Source: Elmis aenea
Lineage: Eukaryota > Arthropoda > Insecta > Coleoptera > Elmidae
Direction of reading: 5' to 3'
DNA: 64,000 nt
NCBI GenBank assembly: GCA_947652605.1
Contig: OX393577.1
Coordinates: 57,994,108 to 58,058,107 of the forward strand
Shown here in pieces: positions 31,630-43,979 of the stretch (position 1 is its first letter; each line of letters opens with the position of its first letter). The notes under the pieces were generated by a model. It saw only the letters and a list, made by a program, of their open reading frames with translations, had not been told where the DNA came from and ran no database searches. Position numbers and translations under genes: made by a program.

Positions 31630-34249
31630 GGTATATACGAAACAGGCTTATTAAATTTATTACGCTTTTGTTACAAGATGTTGGTTACGGTTTTCCAAAC
31701 ATTGGAAAATGTGAATGCTCGTTGAATTTTTATAAAATTACTGCCAATTATTTACCAAGTTAGCTAAAATATTTTACAAAAACGCATTAAGTTTAATTAA
31801 TGTTTGCATATTTTAGCATCCAAGCATTGGTTTTGACGCATGGCAACGTATTCATTAAATGAGCAGTTTAAAATTTCATCTTTCAAATCAATATTTTCGA
31901 TATTTGAAATCATATTTAGCTCAATAAACTACATAAAATTAAGAAAACTCCCCAACAGACATACTGGATAACTCCGACATGTGTGTAAAAATCAAAATCA
32001 GAAAATCTTGACTTTACGAATAGAAAGTAATTGGACTATACGGTTGTTACTTTTTCAAGCTTCCCACAGGATTGTGACTTGCTGTGCGAATCTCATAGGT
32101 ATTACAACTGATTAGATGAATTGAAGTCGACAGTTTTCAGCGCAGCTGCGAAACTTGAAACAGAAATTCGATTACATATTTGCTGTTTATTTGATACATG
32201 GTAAAATTTTATTTTGTAATTGTAGATATTTGACGGCTACGTACTATTACGTTGAGCGTTTTTTTTTTTATTAAACTAATTTGCTGTGAATTAACAAACA
32301 AAACAAATGTAGTCAGATGACATATTTTCGTTTATTGTAACAATCATTTTCAGTTGTGTTCGTTATTTTTATGTTTTTTATTAGTTATTTATCATGTTCT
32401 GTTTTATTTGTATAGAACATGATTTTGTTAAATGTTTTCAATAAATCTCAGAGTCATATTTAAATAATTTCGAGTTTTTCTCTAAAACGATGGTTCCTGT
32501 CAAAAAACTTTAAGTTACCAAAAATATACATTCTAGATCTACCTATCCGACTGTTACAATAAAAAATTGAAATTACGATCGACAAAAAAAACAGCAGGTT
32601 ATTTCTCTGCTATTATCGATTGCAGCGCCCTCTATGGTGGGATATCACTCAAACTTATGCATAAGAACACGCTTGCCTATTGTAGAATACGTGCCAAATA
32701 TAAATGTTGTAGGTCAAAGCGTTCTTGATTTATCAATAAAACAACAATTTTTCATCCCCTCTTCATGGGGCTGTAACTTAACAACGATGCAACTTTCTAC
32801 AAGGCATGATGGGCTAAATCGTTCTATTTTTCAATGTAGATTCACCAGTAGAAATTACGCTACACCGTTCAGAAACACCCTGTATATTTCAAATTATTGC
32901 CCCAATCCTGGGATCCCGTACAATCCCGGGAAGAAGTCTGGTATAAGCAAGAATGTCCAATATGAGTCACCCTAATCATTAAAGACAAACATTTTGCATG
33001 TCTACAAAATCTGGCTAAAATAATCTTAAACTATTTTGAAGAATTTCTATAGTTTAACAATTTTTTGTAATTCTGCGAGTTAAAACCAACATCTTATCTT
33101 ATACAAAAAAAAAGCTTAACACAGTTTTTACACCTTGCAACTCAACGCAGCACTAGAAGAAAACTTCTACCTTATACTTTTCTATTTAGAATCTAGAAAA
33201 TTTGAAGCAATAAAAAGCACTGTCGTAATTCCTTTGTTTTTGGCACTATCGCCATATTTCTCTTAACTACTTTAGTACAGAAAGAAGTAGATTATGGGTG
33301 TTTTTGGATAATTGTTGACCCAGTTCTACAACATGAGAAGTATATTAATGCAGTTGTAACTCGAGTAAATTTATTTCCTTTACCCTCCATAAAGTCGACT
33401 TTTTTAAGTTCTGCAACTTTAAAGTATAGGAAAAAGCAACTGATGACAAATTAAGGATTGAAAATTTAATTTCCACATGATCACATATACCAAAAAGTTT
33501 TACAATACTTAAGATTTTCACAAAATTTATTTTAAGAGGAAACTGTTTGTCAAACTTGGTGCACATGAAATAATCTACGACGTGCTGATAAAACACAATT
33601 TATTCATAGCACAATTTGATAATGATTTATATTCCTGTTATTCAAATTATTATTTCAGTTCTTATAAAAACTATTGCAGATATCTGAAACCTTCTTGGAT
33701 ATGATTAATAAGCACAAAATTTAGCAACTTTGCCCAATTTAAACCTGTGGTCATGTCATATCTTTAAACATGTAATACTTCAAAAGAGCCAAGTCATGAG
33801 GATTTTAACTCTAGTAAAACACATTGACGTTTAACAATGGAGTACAACGTATGAAGTATTTTATACCTCTTAATGTCAAAATTTATTATGCTTGCAACAT
33901 TCATTATAATACGTTATTGTACTTGGCATCAAGTACGTATACACACGCTCACAACAAAACAGAAACCTCTGGTAGCTGTAACCAATTATGTTAGTCAAAG
34001 CGCCGGCAGCCGCCTTTTCGCCGAGAAACAAACGGTTTCCATAGTCTGCCAACTTCATTTATGTACAATTCGTGACAGCGGGTCTTAAAACACTGTAAAT
34101 TTAATGAAGCGAGCTGTTTATGCGAAATCTTTTAGGCCCAGCGTGGGAATTTTGTTTAACACGAGGCAGCAAAGAGTTAGATTAGGACGAAATTTCGTAA
34201 TTTTATGCTACATTAAATTTTAAAATTACAACTTTTTAGTAAATGAAAG
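31630..34249. other. AT-rich spacer with one CAGGG right end
   Basis: A right end GAAACACCCTG|TATA lies at 32882; the sequence inward of it (about 32620-32882, GCGCCCTCTATGG) is less AT-rich but its left mate was not found. The frame 32634-32975 crosses this end and is not a gene. Nothing else recognised. Confidence 0.45.
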
Positions 34250-34590
34250 TAGATGGAAAAAAATGCTGCTAAGAATAGTAAATAAAGCATGGCAGGAAAA
34301 CGATATTTCAAAGGACTGGCAGGTATCTGTTGTATTACCGATATTCAAACTGGCGATTGTAAAAAATGCGAAAATTATAGAGGCATATATCTTCTTGGTG
34401 TAGTAGAAGAATTGTTTGAAAGAATTTTAGAGAAGAGATTAGGCAAACAATTCGAAAGAAATTTGGAAGAGGCGCAATGTGGCTTTAGACCGGGTAAAAG
34501 CACGCAGGATCTAATTTTTACGTTAAGACAGTTAAGTGAAATAGAAAAGCATACCTCGACACCGAAAGGTACAAGAGGAACCGATTAAGA
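34250..34590 (+). pseudogene. LINE reverse-transcriptase N-terminal fragment, frameshifted
   Basis: The first frame reads NKAWQENDISKDWQVSVVLP, then IFK. After a shift near 34350 the second reads CKKCENYRGIYLLGVVEELF and CGFRPGKSTQDLIFTLRQL. This is the start of the RT domain (W...I.+.+W......P+.KKGD...C.NYRGI.LL; GFR.G+ST.D.IF.LRQ) of an RTE/craft-type LINE. The catalytic YADD part is missing. Confidence 0.88.
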
Positions 34591-36838
34591 AGAAGAAAAA
34601 CTTTTTAGAAAAATTCAAATTTAGTTAGTTTTAATAATCTTTGAAACAATCGAAAAATTAATGAATAATCACTTAACAGTTAGGTATTTATTTACAACAT
34701 GATGTTCTACGGTTTGATACAAAACCTAAAAAATTTTATTCTGCTCATATTTTTTCATTAATTTTCGCCATACTACTTGGGCCTAAAACAAAACAAAAAA
34801 TTATTTAAAACATCAAATGGATGGTTTATTTAAAATTCCTTCCCAAAAATTTGTCTTGTAAAAACAAACGTAACCATAAAATCTTTCAATTGTTTTATTT
34901 TTTTTAATAGCCTAGCAAATGTTTAAATAAGAATTTGTGAAACCTTTAGTAGTAAAAATCTTTCCTTATTAAATAATAATTACCAAATATAGACGTGACA
35001 GTATAAAATAATTTAAATTAAAACCGCTGAACTTGAAAATCAGTTAACTTAGTAATTCAATGTAAAGTTAAAAATGTTATTCCAAAATATTTGATAACTA
35101 AACATTTGTAAATAAATTAAACAAATTTAACGCAATGCAAATATTTTTTTAAATGAACAAATAGATAAATAAATAACGACTGCAACTTACTTGAAACTGG
35201 TTTTGTGTTTAGGTTTAGACAAGATACTGCGAAAGAAGATAAATGACTTTTAATTGAGCTTATTCACATTAACTATGAATCACTTAAATAATTACCCAAT
35301 TTGTCGAATATTCACACATGTTGTGATAATCGCTGCTCGTCAATAAGCTAAGAGAGTATGATATTTTGCAATCTCATTTATACTGTGACAACGTTTCACA
35401 GAAGCGGAAAAAAGCACAAAGCGCTAAGTTTTTTTTATTTGAAATTTACCCTCATCAATACTTTTACTAAAATATAACAGAAGTGTTGACAATGATCTGG
35501 TTTTTGTGTCAACAACTTTTAAATTTAAGAGATTTTTTGCCACCAAGAAAACTGTTTGAATATTGACGGTGTTTTTTTACACTTATCTTTAACAATAGGT
35601 TCTATTTTTATACCTTATCCATTCTATATTTATAACTCTTTCTATGGCGCGCCAATAGTAACGAAATAAATTTTGTGATATTCTTAACAAAAGATGTAAA
35701 ACCCAATAACGCTGAAGATTCATAAAAGGGTCTTAAGTATTAATATTATGCCTTAGTAATCGCGAGCGAAGGGTACAGTAAATTAAATTTTTGGAGTGTT
35801 ATTCATTGTAGCGTTTTGATAACGATTAAATTTACTCGATTCGTCTCTATAATTGAAGATAACGTATTTTAGGGAAAATCACATTTTATATCAACATGAA
35901 AAGTCCTGAACCGAGAGTGTACAAACTTGTTTATTTAATTCTTCTGTGTCTAATTAAAAACAGTATTCTACTTAATTTCATGCAAGTTTTTATTAAATAT
36001 GTTACTGATTAGTTTAAGGAAAGCTGGCTACAAAACCGATTAGTGTGCTAGAGTTGAGCATCACTTGATCTACCGATGGTTTTGCACATACGAATGCTTT
36101 TATAAGCATGTTTAACTTAATTTCCCTACAGAACGATAATACTCGACATGTTTCTCTAGCACTAGATGGTATTATGGCGACAAATGTAACTCAAAGGTTT
36201 AAAGTTCTTAATCTATACTTGTCTTTAAGAAAATGTGTCATAAATATTCCAATATCAAGTGTAATAAGAGTATAAAAATCCTCTAAAATTTATACCTTTA
36301 ATAAAGGTCAGAGTTTTTTTTTGTAAATAAAGTACAGTAGAAGCAAATATTATACTCCTATGTTGCATAATAATATCAAAGGTTTTATAATTTTTGTAGT
36401 AATTGTCAAAAAAACATATTTTAAACAATTGTTACAGAGCACCAAATAAAAATCCTGCGGTAAAAAAAGTAATTATTTGTTTTAAGGCGCCCTGTGAGTG
36501 TTTTTCCACCATATTTATATCCATATCGTTTATTATTCATGCATACAAACATGAAGCGTTCATTTATGAAAGTAGAAAGAAATTATTACATGTTTTAGTA
36601 TTCGACTGTAAAGTTTTTATTCATCTAAATTAAGAAAAACATAAATAAATTTTAAGTAAAATGTTGCTAAAATAAATTGTACAAGTCTTTTTTTTTTATT
36701 GGAACAGTCGACAAAATTAGTATTTACTTAATGCGTTTAAAAGTGGTCCAATACAATACATATTTTGTATTCTGCCTATAACCTATCTATCACCATTTAT
36801 CTAAATATTTGTTGTTAACTTGAACAAATATTTACAGA
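34591..36838. other. AT-rich spacer, nothing recognised
   Basis: No repeat ends, protein motifs or RNA genes found. The frame 36403-36633 has no motif. Confidence 0.45.
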
Positions 36839-37654
36839 CAGGGTGATTCAAATTCGAGGGTAACCATGGGGATCTCGCTTATTACTGAAGATAGAGAGTA
36901 GGTTTAAATTTGGCAAAGTTGCTAAATTTTATGCTCATCAATAATATCGAAACAGATTTGAAATACCTTTAAGGGTTTTTGAAAAAAATGGAAAAAAAAC
37001 TGAAAAGTTTATTTTTCGTTTTTTTGCTATAACTTTTTTATTTATAAATTTTTTTAGTCTGTGAAAACTTTTACTTCGTCACTTTTTATTTTACTTTTAA
37101 TGGTACCATCAATTTTTTGCTGTAGCGATTCCGTTTTGTTTTATAGGTACTAACTTTTTAATTTCTGATTGGCGACAAACTTGATTTTCATCTAGTTAGC
37201 TAAAACTTTTTTTTCTGATTTCAAAAATGTATTACATGATTATTTTATTTACATAAACCACGTATTTATTTGAAAAAAAAGTTTTCATTTATTCAACATA
37301 TCTAATAACTAGATGAAAATCAAGTTTGTCGCCCATAAGATATTAAATAAAAAGTTAGTACTTATAAAACAAAACGGAATCAGCACAGCGAAACATTGAT
37401 GGCACCATTAAAAGTAAAATAAGTGGCCAAGTAAAAGTTTTAACTGATTTAAAAAAAATATATAAATAAAAAAGTTATACCTACTTAGCAAAAAAACTAA
37501 GTCATTTTTTCAGATTTTTTCAATTTTTTAAAAAACAGTTGAAGTTATTTTAAATCTGTTTTAATATTATTGATGAGCATAAAAATTAAACCAACCCTCT
37601 ATCTTCAGTAATAAGCAAGATCCCCATGGTCGCCCTCGAATTTGAATCACCCTG
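36839..37654. repeat. CAGGG-ended foldback, family E, with ATGGGGATCTCG box in both arms
   Basis: Left CAGGGTGATTCAAATTCGAG and right CTCGAATTTGAATCACCCTG are perfect 20-bp inverted ends. The arms continue through CCATGGGGATCTCGCTTATT/AATAAGCAAGATCCCCATGG with few mismatches for most of the element. The box starts 27 nt inside each end. TATA follows on the right. Non-coding. Confidence 0.92.
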
Positions 37655-38186
37655 TATAACCATTAAAATTTCCAATTCTTATTTTCTTGTGCATTTTTAA
37701 AATCAGCGCCTTGTAAATGTGTTTAATCCTTTACCACTAAAACACATACTTATATTAAAACGGTTGTTTAATAATACCAGTAGCTATTTTGTACGCCTAT
37801 TATGTCTCTATCTTCTAAAACATGTTTAAAATCCCTGCTCTTCAAACAAATCGATCAACTCCAATGCTCATATTTACTTTCACAGCAAATTCCTAACTGC
37901 ATTTCATTGTAAAATAGCAAATATATGAGCGCAGAATTTTGTAACAAAGGGCTATATAAAGACTATACATTTTGTAAATTGAAAACAGAAAAATTAGTGT
38001 CACGTGTATGTATCGATATTTTTTTAAATTTCACGTCCCACGCGATAAGCTTTTCTCATATATTCCGTTTACCCTTTCAAAAACCTACGCGTACTTCTTA
38101 CCAGCGTAAAACTTTTTCAGGATCGCAAACAAAGTAAAGTCCGACAGGGCGAGTAGAATAAATGTGACTGCAATTTAAAGCCGAAT
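37655..38186. other. Spacer, nothing recognised
   Basis: AT-rich. The plus frame 37925-38137 has no motif. Confidence 0.4.
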
Positions 38187-38582
38187 TAATAAGTTATAGC
38201 CACCGCAATAACATACTTGTAACATGGCGCATTATCCTGATGAAACAGACCCCAATTCTTCGCTAATGTGGGCCGTTTTTCGCGAATTTTCTTGTACAGC
38301 TGATCAAGTAAGTTATTTTGTCCTATAGACCAATTTTATTGTTACTTATCATGTCTAAGCTCTTTATAAAACTGCACCTCAAAAGAATGCAATCCACCAT
38401 AAAAAGAAAAAATCTGATCCCAATTACCAATTTGAATTCAAGCAGAAACACTTCATTGACGAAGTCCGTAGGACAACTAATACTATTGGAAAAGTAAATT
38501 GTTTGAGTTTGAATAATTGATCTTTCACTGGAATAGAAAACTCAATGAGTTTTACTCGTTGCTGGATATCAAATGTAGCCAT
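38187..38582 (-). pseudogene. Mariner transposase relic, internally deleted
   Basis: From ATG at 38582 the minus strand reads MATFDIQQRVKLIEFSI, the usual mariner N-terminus. After degenerate sequence it resumes with LLDQLYKKIREKRPTLAKN, then WGLFHQDNAPCYKYVIAVA and a stop. LFHQDNAP carries the second catalytic Asp of the mariner D,D34D triad. The middle (HTH and first Asp) and the end (third Asp) are lost. The conserved islands lie about 250 bp apart, far less than in a full 345-residue gene. Confidence 0.85.
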
Positions 38583-38977
38583 TTTAATCTCCAAGGGATG
38601 CTCTATAACCTACAAAAAAAGAAAATGAAAAAGATTGAATACGACAAGTTATGACTTTTTTAAACCCTTTGGTCTTTCGGTGGCCACCCGTTATAAGTAC
38701 ACTAATTATTAATGTGCACACTACCGCACAGACTCTGCTTTTAAACTTTTGCTTAAACTAACTCAAAAGGTTTAACCCTTTTAAGTCTTCTTACCAATCC
38801 TGTAGTGTCCGGGAGCTGGATCACCTCGACATGTTGATGGAGCCTTTCTTCATGGCTCTTGGCAAACTTCTTGATGGTGTTGATTTCAGAGTCCATGTTG
38901 AGGTCCCGATGTATGTCACTATTTCTGCAATACCTAGGTGCATCAGCGATGTGCCTTAGTGTTTTTTTCTGGAATCT

Positions 38978-39466
38978 CTAGATGATCTGAATATTACTCT
39001 GTTTGGTGCATTCCCATAGCTGTATCCCATAGGTCCATACAGGCTTTAAAATTTGCTTGTAAAGCAAAAGTTTGTTATGTAGGGACAGAGGAAATTCTTC
39101 CCGATTAGCCAGTACATTTTTTGTATTTGATGCCTCTATTCTTCCCTTTTTTTCTTGACACGAGCCTTCCAGCGTAGCGTCCGATGTAATACCCAAGTAT
39201 TTTGCTGTGCTAGAGTATGGAATTTGTTTATTATCTAAGTTAATTGGTACATGCTCAATTCTCTTGTTGGTAAAATTGACATGTACTAACTTAGTTTTAT
39301 TTAACTTGATACGCCATGTTTTTGTCTGGTTGTTGATTTGATTGGCAGCTGCTTGTAATTTCTCAGACGATTCTATATTGTTTCTTCCTACTGCTAAAAT
39401 AGCTGTGTCGTCGACAAAGGTCGGTATAGTATTGTTTTCTAATTTTGGAATATCACAAGTATACAA
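38978..39466 (-). pseudogene. Jockey copy A: RT palm to C-terminal segment
   Basis: A 162-residue open segment beginning YTCDIPKLENNTIPTF, then VDDTAILAVG (catalytic pair), KTWRIKLNKTKLVHVNF (thumb), KYLGITSD and LYKQILKPVWTYGIQLW, all in the usual order for Jockey ORF2. It is open here but is out of frame with the upstream VPQGS block and lacks the N-terminal half in place. Confidence 0.88.
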
Positions 39467-39566
39467 TAGGTATAGGACTGGACCTAGTGCGCTTCCTTGT
39501 GGAACCCCTGCTTTAATTTCTTAGTCCTGAATAATATTCTTCTTGCTTTATTGTGAAGTGTCTCTC

Positions 39567-40970
39567 TGAGATTTATTTATTTATTTATTTACAAAGGACA
39601 GAACAAAACAGGCCAAGCCCAAATTATGTTCTCGTTAATAATAGAATACATCGGTTGTAAAGTGTGATTAAATTAAAATAAGATTACTTTAGAGTAATGT
39701 TTAAATGAATGAAATGATAGACTGAATATATCATTCTTTATGAATGTTTGGTTATATGAGTAAAGAATTCTGTTGATTGGCGAGTTAAAAAAGGCATTTG
39801 TGCTACAAGGTGTTATATAAAAGAGAGAATGGTGTCGTATGCCTAATCTCGGTACGTTAAAATTTATTAATGATAAAATATTAGGACAATCTATTTTGTA
39901 GTTAATAATTTTGTAAAGAAATATTATATCACTAAGTGTTCTACGAGATTTTAAGGAGAGCATGTTTAGGTCTTTACAATGTTGTTCATATGATTTCTCT
40001 GGAAGTTTGTATTTTTTTTGCAAAAATGATATGAATTTCTTTTGAATTCCCTCGATTTTACTATCGTAGGTGTCATATTGTGGGTTCCATATGATAGAAG
40101 CAAAATTTAAAATACTATTAACATAGGAATAATAAAGTGTTCTAATAGCATTAACATTATTGAAATGTTTTGAGGAGCGTATGATGAAGCCAAGCATTTT
40201 AAGAGATTTATTCTTAATGTATTCGATATGTTCCGCAAAAACGAGTTTACAGTCTAATAAAATTCCCAAGTCTTTTACCAATGTGGTGTTCATCAGAGTT
40301 GCATTATTCAAAGAATAGTTATATAGGATTATATTTTTGTTTCGTGTAAAATTAATTTTATAGCACTTACTAACATTCAAGGCAAGTTTGTTTATTTGAC
40401 AGTATTTTTCTAATCTGTGGAGATCCTCTTGTAGCAGTAGACAATCGGTAGTATTTGTTATTGTTCTAAATATTTTTAAATCATCAGCGTATTGTAGGTA
40501 TTCACAATTTAAAAAGCAATGCTGTATGTCATTGACGTAAATATTAAATAGCAATGGTGCTAAGAGACTGCCCTGAGGGACTCCGGATGTTACTTTGACA
40601 AATGTAGAAATGAAACCATTTAATTTTACAGCCTGTGATCTATTAGATATGTATGATTTTATCCATCTTAAAAGATCTCCACAGATGCCTATGTCGTGTA
40701 ATTTGACTATTAAAATTGAATGATCTAACCGGTCGAATGCCTTACTAAAATCCGTATATATAGCATCGACCTGTAGTCTTTTATCTAATGACTTAAGAAC
40801 ATATTCAGTAAATGATACCAGATTAGTCTCAACTGAACGACCTGGGGTGAAGCCATGTTGTTGACTGGAGATATAAGGTTGAAATATAGTAAAAATTTTA
40901 TCATACATTACAGACTCGAATAACTTTGCTGTGCAGCAGAGGATAGAAACAGGTCTATAGTTTTCTGATG
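39567..40970 (-). mobile_element. 5'-truncated LINE inserted into Jockey copy A, (AAAT)n tail
   Basis: The 3' end is a tail of about five AAAT units (ATTTATTTATTTATTT on the plus strand at 39568-39585). The 5' end is within the RT domain (SENYRPVSILCC at about 40960). The junctions share TCAGA, which may be a short target duplication or microhomology. The nearly intact ORF suggests it is much younger than its host copy. Confidence 0.85.
39673..40965 (-). CDS. LINE reverse transcriptase ORF2, N-terminally truncated
   Basis: Open from SENYRPVSILCCTAKLFE through the first Met at 40908 to a stop at 39673. Motifs numbered from that Met: HGFTPGRSVETNL about 18-30, DFSKAFDRLDHS 53-64 (first catalytic Asp), SGVPQGSLLAPLLFNIYVND 108-127, and YADD 140-143. 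A thumb and C-terminal region with LYYSYVNSILNFASIIWNP follow. The order and the ISNRSQAV and FNIYVND wording fit the Jockey/CR1 group; the clade is not certain. The endonuclease and ORF1 are missing. No stops, so decay is slight. Confidence 0.92.
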   Translation of the reverse strand, partial: ENYRPVSILCCTAKLFESVMYDKIFTIFQPYISSQQHGFTPGRSVETNLVSFTEYVLKSLDKRLQVDAIYTDFSKAFDRLDHSILIVKLHDIGICGDLLRWIKSYISNRSQAVKLNGFISTFVKVTSGVPQGSLLAPLLFNIYVNDIQHCFLNCEYLQYADDLKIFRTITNTTDCLLLQEDLHRLEKYCQINKLALNVSKCYKINFTRNKNIILYNYSLNNATLMNTTLVKDLGILLDCKLVFAEHIEYIKNKSLKMLGFIIRSSKHFNNVNAIRTLYYSYVNSILNFASIIWNPQYDTYDSKIEGIQKKFISFLQKKYKLPEKSYEQHCKDLNMLSLKSRRTLSDIIFLYKIINYKIDCPNILSLINFNVPRLGIRHHSLFYITPCSTNAFFNSPINRILYSYNQTFIKNDIFSLSFHSFKHYSKVILF

Positions 40971-41303
40971 TAAGACTAAAGAATTTGGGAGTATTGTTTT
41001 GGAAGGAGCGATCTTAGTTTATAATTTAAACCGTCATGCTACACTTTGACGAAGGCCTGCGCTACGTCTAGAAAGATAGTAGAACAAACTTTCTTTTCTT
41101 CTAGGGCTTTTTCTAGGACATTCGTAATTCTATGTACTTCGTCAATGGTTGAAGGTTTATTTCTAAATCCAAATTGATGAAAGGGAATTAGTTCTTTTTC
41201 TTTTATTATAGGTTTCATTCTTTACAGCAACAGCTTTTCGAACAGTTTTGATATAACACGCAATAATGAGATTGGGCGGTAAGATGAGACTTCATGGGGA
41301 CCG

Positions 41304-42240
41304 ATAATTTAAAACAAAAAGTGTTTCATTTTGCGTAAGCGTTCCACTTTACACGCGCATCGACGGTTTCGCCCATTTAGGACATGAACATAAAAAGAAA
41401 ATATAGATATGTTATTGCCATAATATCATGCACCAATATCCATCTAGTATCCCTCACGTATACAGAATTTCACGTTAAATTTCTGTTTCAATGAACAAAT
41501 GGTCTCATATTTGTGCGATAAAATCCCGATTTTTGTTAGGATAAAATATGGGGCGAGCGCTATTCGGCAAGGCAATATATCATTTTTCAAAACATATTTT
41601 ATTTTTAGAATCATACGCTTTTTGCGGACATGAATGATCATCATATTAATACGGAAGTGGGATACTGTATCCTGCAATATGTAGGTTTACGCAGGGCTCA
41701 CAAGCCAATGATATTGGATATAAATGTTAAGTTTGTTAACACAATTAGACAAACAACCTTTAAAAAATTCCTTTGTTATAGTTTTGCCTCTTTTACGCTT
41801 GCAAAATAGGGCAAAAAAAGTTTGTTACGCAGTGCAACATAAAAACTAAACTAAACAACATCAAAAACGTCCCAACCGATAAACACTCCACAATAACTAA
41901 CTTATTTCCATTTCTGTCAATATGTTTATCCAACGCTGTCATGTTAATCAAAACAATGAAACGCCTACAAACGTAAATTCCAGTAAAACGTTGTTGATAA
42001 TTAACTGATAATTCATTGTTAATTACAGTACCAAAAATCGATCAATGAACTACGCCCTAAAGTTAAAAGGCTTATGCAAGAATTGCTCACTCTTTTTATT
42101 GAAGAAAAATTAAATTTTTTGTTAAGTGTGCTTAGACATGCATAAATTGAATTTTGTTAGGGTTTTCTTCAGAAATACGAACCTAGTGAATGTAATTAAA
42201 CTAGATGCACAGAGGATAGTTACAGCAAAACTGAACACAG
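41304..42240. other. AT-rich spacer, nothing recognised
   Basis: The minus frame 41444-41677 has no motif. No repeat ends seen. Confidence 0.4.
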
Positions 42241-42250
42241 ATTAATGATT

Positions 42251-42834
42251 TTTTTTTATCTGTTTTTTTTTTTTATTGCACCTAGCTTCTTTAGCCAACC
42301 AGCAATTTGTCTTTATGATAGTTCTACTTAAGTTAAGAGTCCACCCGTTGGTGTCTTCTTTTTTTCTTCTGTATTCTTCTTTTCAAGAACGACACTTTAC
42401 ACAACCGCACAGTGCTCTGCTTTACACTAACTCGCTAACTCAAACGGCTTGGTCCGTTTAAGCCTTCTCACTAGATGTTGGTGGTCCAAGAGCTGCAGGG
42501 CTTCGGTGTTGATGTGGTCATGCAGCATTTGTTCATGTTTGTTGGCAAAGTTTTGGATTTCTTCGTCGACTGTTGGCATCCTCAGGTCCTTGTGGAGGTC
42601 GACATTCCTCACGTACCACGGGGCAGTCAAAGGCCTGTGCTACGTCTAGAAATAATGAAGAACAGATCTTTTTTTCCTCAAGTGCCTTTTCTATTTCGTG
42701 TGTTATTCTGTGCACTTGATCGATAGTGGAGTGCTTGCTTCTAAATCCAAATTGGTGTTCAGGTATTAGGTTTTTACTGTTTATAATTGGTTTCAGTCTT
42801 TTCAATAAGAGTTTTTCAAATAATTTAGATCTAT
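42251..42834 (-). mobile_element. Jockey-type LINE, copy B, internally deleted, poly(A) and 10-bp TSD
   Basis: Identical flanks ATTAATGATT at 42241-42250 and 42835-42844. The poly(A) tail appears as T-runs at 42249-42275. The coding part starts at RT (MKRLKPIINSKNLIPEHQF, STIDQVHRITHEIEKAL, FLDVAQAFD), then jumps to the ORF2 C-terminus (NVDLHKDLRMPTVDEEIQ, LVRRLKRTKPFEL). The palm with its catalytic residues is missing at the join near 42625. Because the whole 584 bp lies within one target duplication, the deletion was probably present when it was inserted. Confidence 0.92.
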
Positions 42835-43367
42835 ATTAATGATTGCCCGAAGTATTCAACAGGGTTCCAGACAATTGCTTCATCACGATAATTCATCTTT
42901 TCATACGGCAGCTTAATTCTCCAGTTTTTGGTTGAAAAAAAGATAAAACATCCACCGTACTCACCTGACTTGACATTGCGCGAGTTTTGATTATTTTTTA
43001 GACTCAAAAAATTCAGCTTCATTCTTGTATAATAAGACTTAAAGAATAACTTAAATAAGCAAAGTTAGACAGAATTACAAAATAAATTAAATGCTGTAAA
43101 TAAAATTACCAGAATTGCCAACGTTTTGAGATTTTCTAAGAAATTTAGACATATTACTTAATTGTTTTAAAAGTCATTGTATTTCTTTTATAATTCTACT
43201 CATGTTTGTTATTTTAAGTAACTCTTTAAGTTTTATATTTACAAACCTACCCATGAAACGTGGTACATAATTACCATTCTGTATAAACAGTTTCATTTTT
43301 GTTAATGTACCGAAGTAAAACAATTATTCAATGCTAAAAATGTGTACAGTGCCCAATGTGCAGTATA

Positions 43368-43974
43368 CAGGGTGTGTAAAAATTGGCGGAAGCGCTACAA
43401 GTGGCGATGTTCTTCGTAAAATTCTAAGTCGAAAATCATGATACGAAAATGTTGTACCATGCTTGCTGTGTCTGCAAGAGGTCCTCAAAGTTTTGACATT
43501 TAGTCCTTTAATAAGCGTTATTATTTAATACTTGCAAATGAAAAAGCTGCAATTTGGAATAAAAATAAATTTCGAATAGTAATTTTTCCTAGATATTGTG
43601 TTCTTCCTTTCAAAATTTGGTGTTGAAAATATGTAAATCACTGATTTGAATGAAAATAATACATATGGCAACATTGTCGTTGGCTGTCATCTCTGTTTTT
43701 CTCGTCATTATTTCTAGTTTGTGTTAGACGATACCCAAAAGTTTGCAGCTATGTTTACGAACTGAAGGCTTTCAGTTCGAACAAAAATTGTAAATACTTA
43801 AGTAAAAATTGCTGACAAAAAAAATGTCCAAACGCAAATCAATGTATGCAAAGTTGCCTTTTTTTTTAAATGGTTCCTGAGGCCATAGGAAGCATGGTAC
43901 AACATTTTTGTATCAAGATTTTCGACGAAGAACATCGTCACGTGTAGCGCTTCCGCCAATTTATACACACCCTG
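43368..43974 (+). repeat. CAGGG-ended foldback, family A, copy 2 (complete)
   Basis: Left CAGGGTGTGTAAAAATTGGC and right GCCAATTTATACACACCCTG, with arms of about 110 bp through GGAAGCGCTACAAG and ATGTTGTACCATGCTT. TATA at both flanks (43364-43367, 43975-43978). Same family as 1-594 (inverted) and 49051-49604 (direct). No ORF of interest. Confidence 0.92.
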
Positions 43975-43979
43975 TATAT

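Larger units (their letters stand above)
38656..41303 (-). mobile_element. Jockey-type LINE, copy A, interrupted by another LINE
   Basis: Two parts: RT N-terminal side at 40970-41303 (SYRPISLL, HQFGFRNKPSTIDEVHRIT, FLDVAQAF) and the rest at 38656-39566 (SERHFTIKQEEYYSG, IKAGVPQGSALGP, FVDDTAILAVG, YLGITSD, a C-terminal VRRLKRV). Several stops and shifts are present, for example at LR/EIKAG and in the first RT block, so it is inactive. The join at SYI/SERHF fits the normal Jockey order once the inner LINE is taken out. A short T-run at 38656 may be the poly(A) tail. The catalytic motif here is FVDD in place of FADD. Confidence 0.88.
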
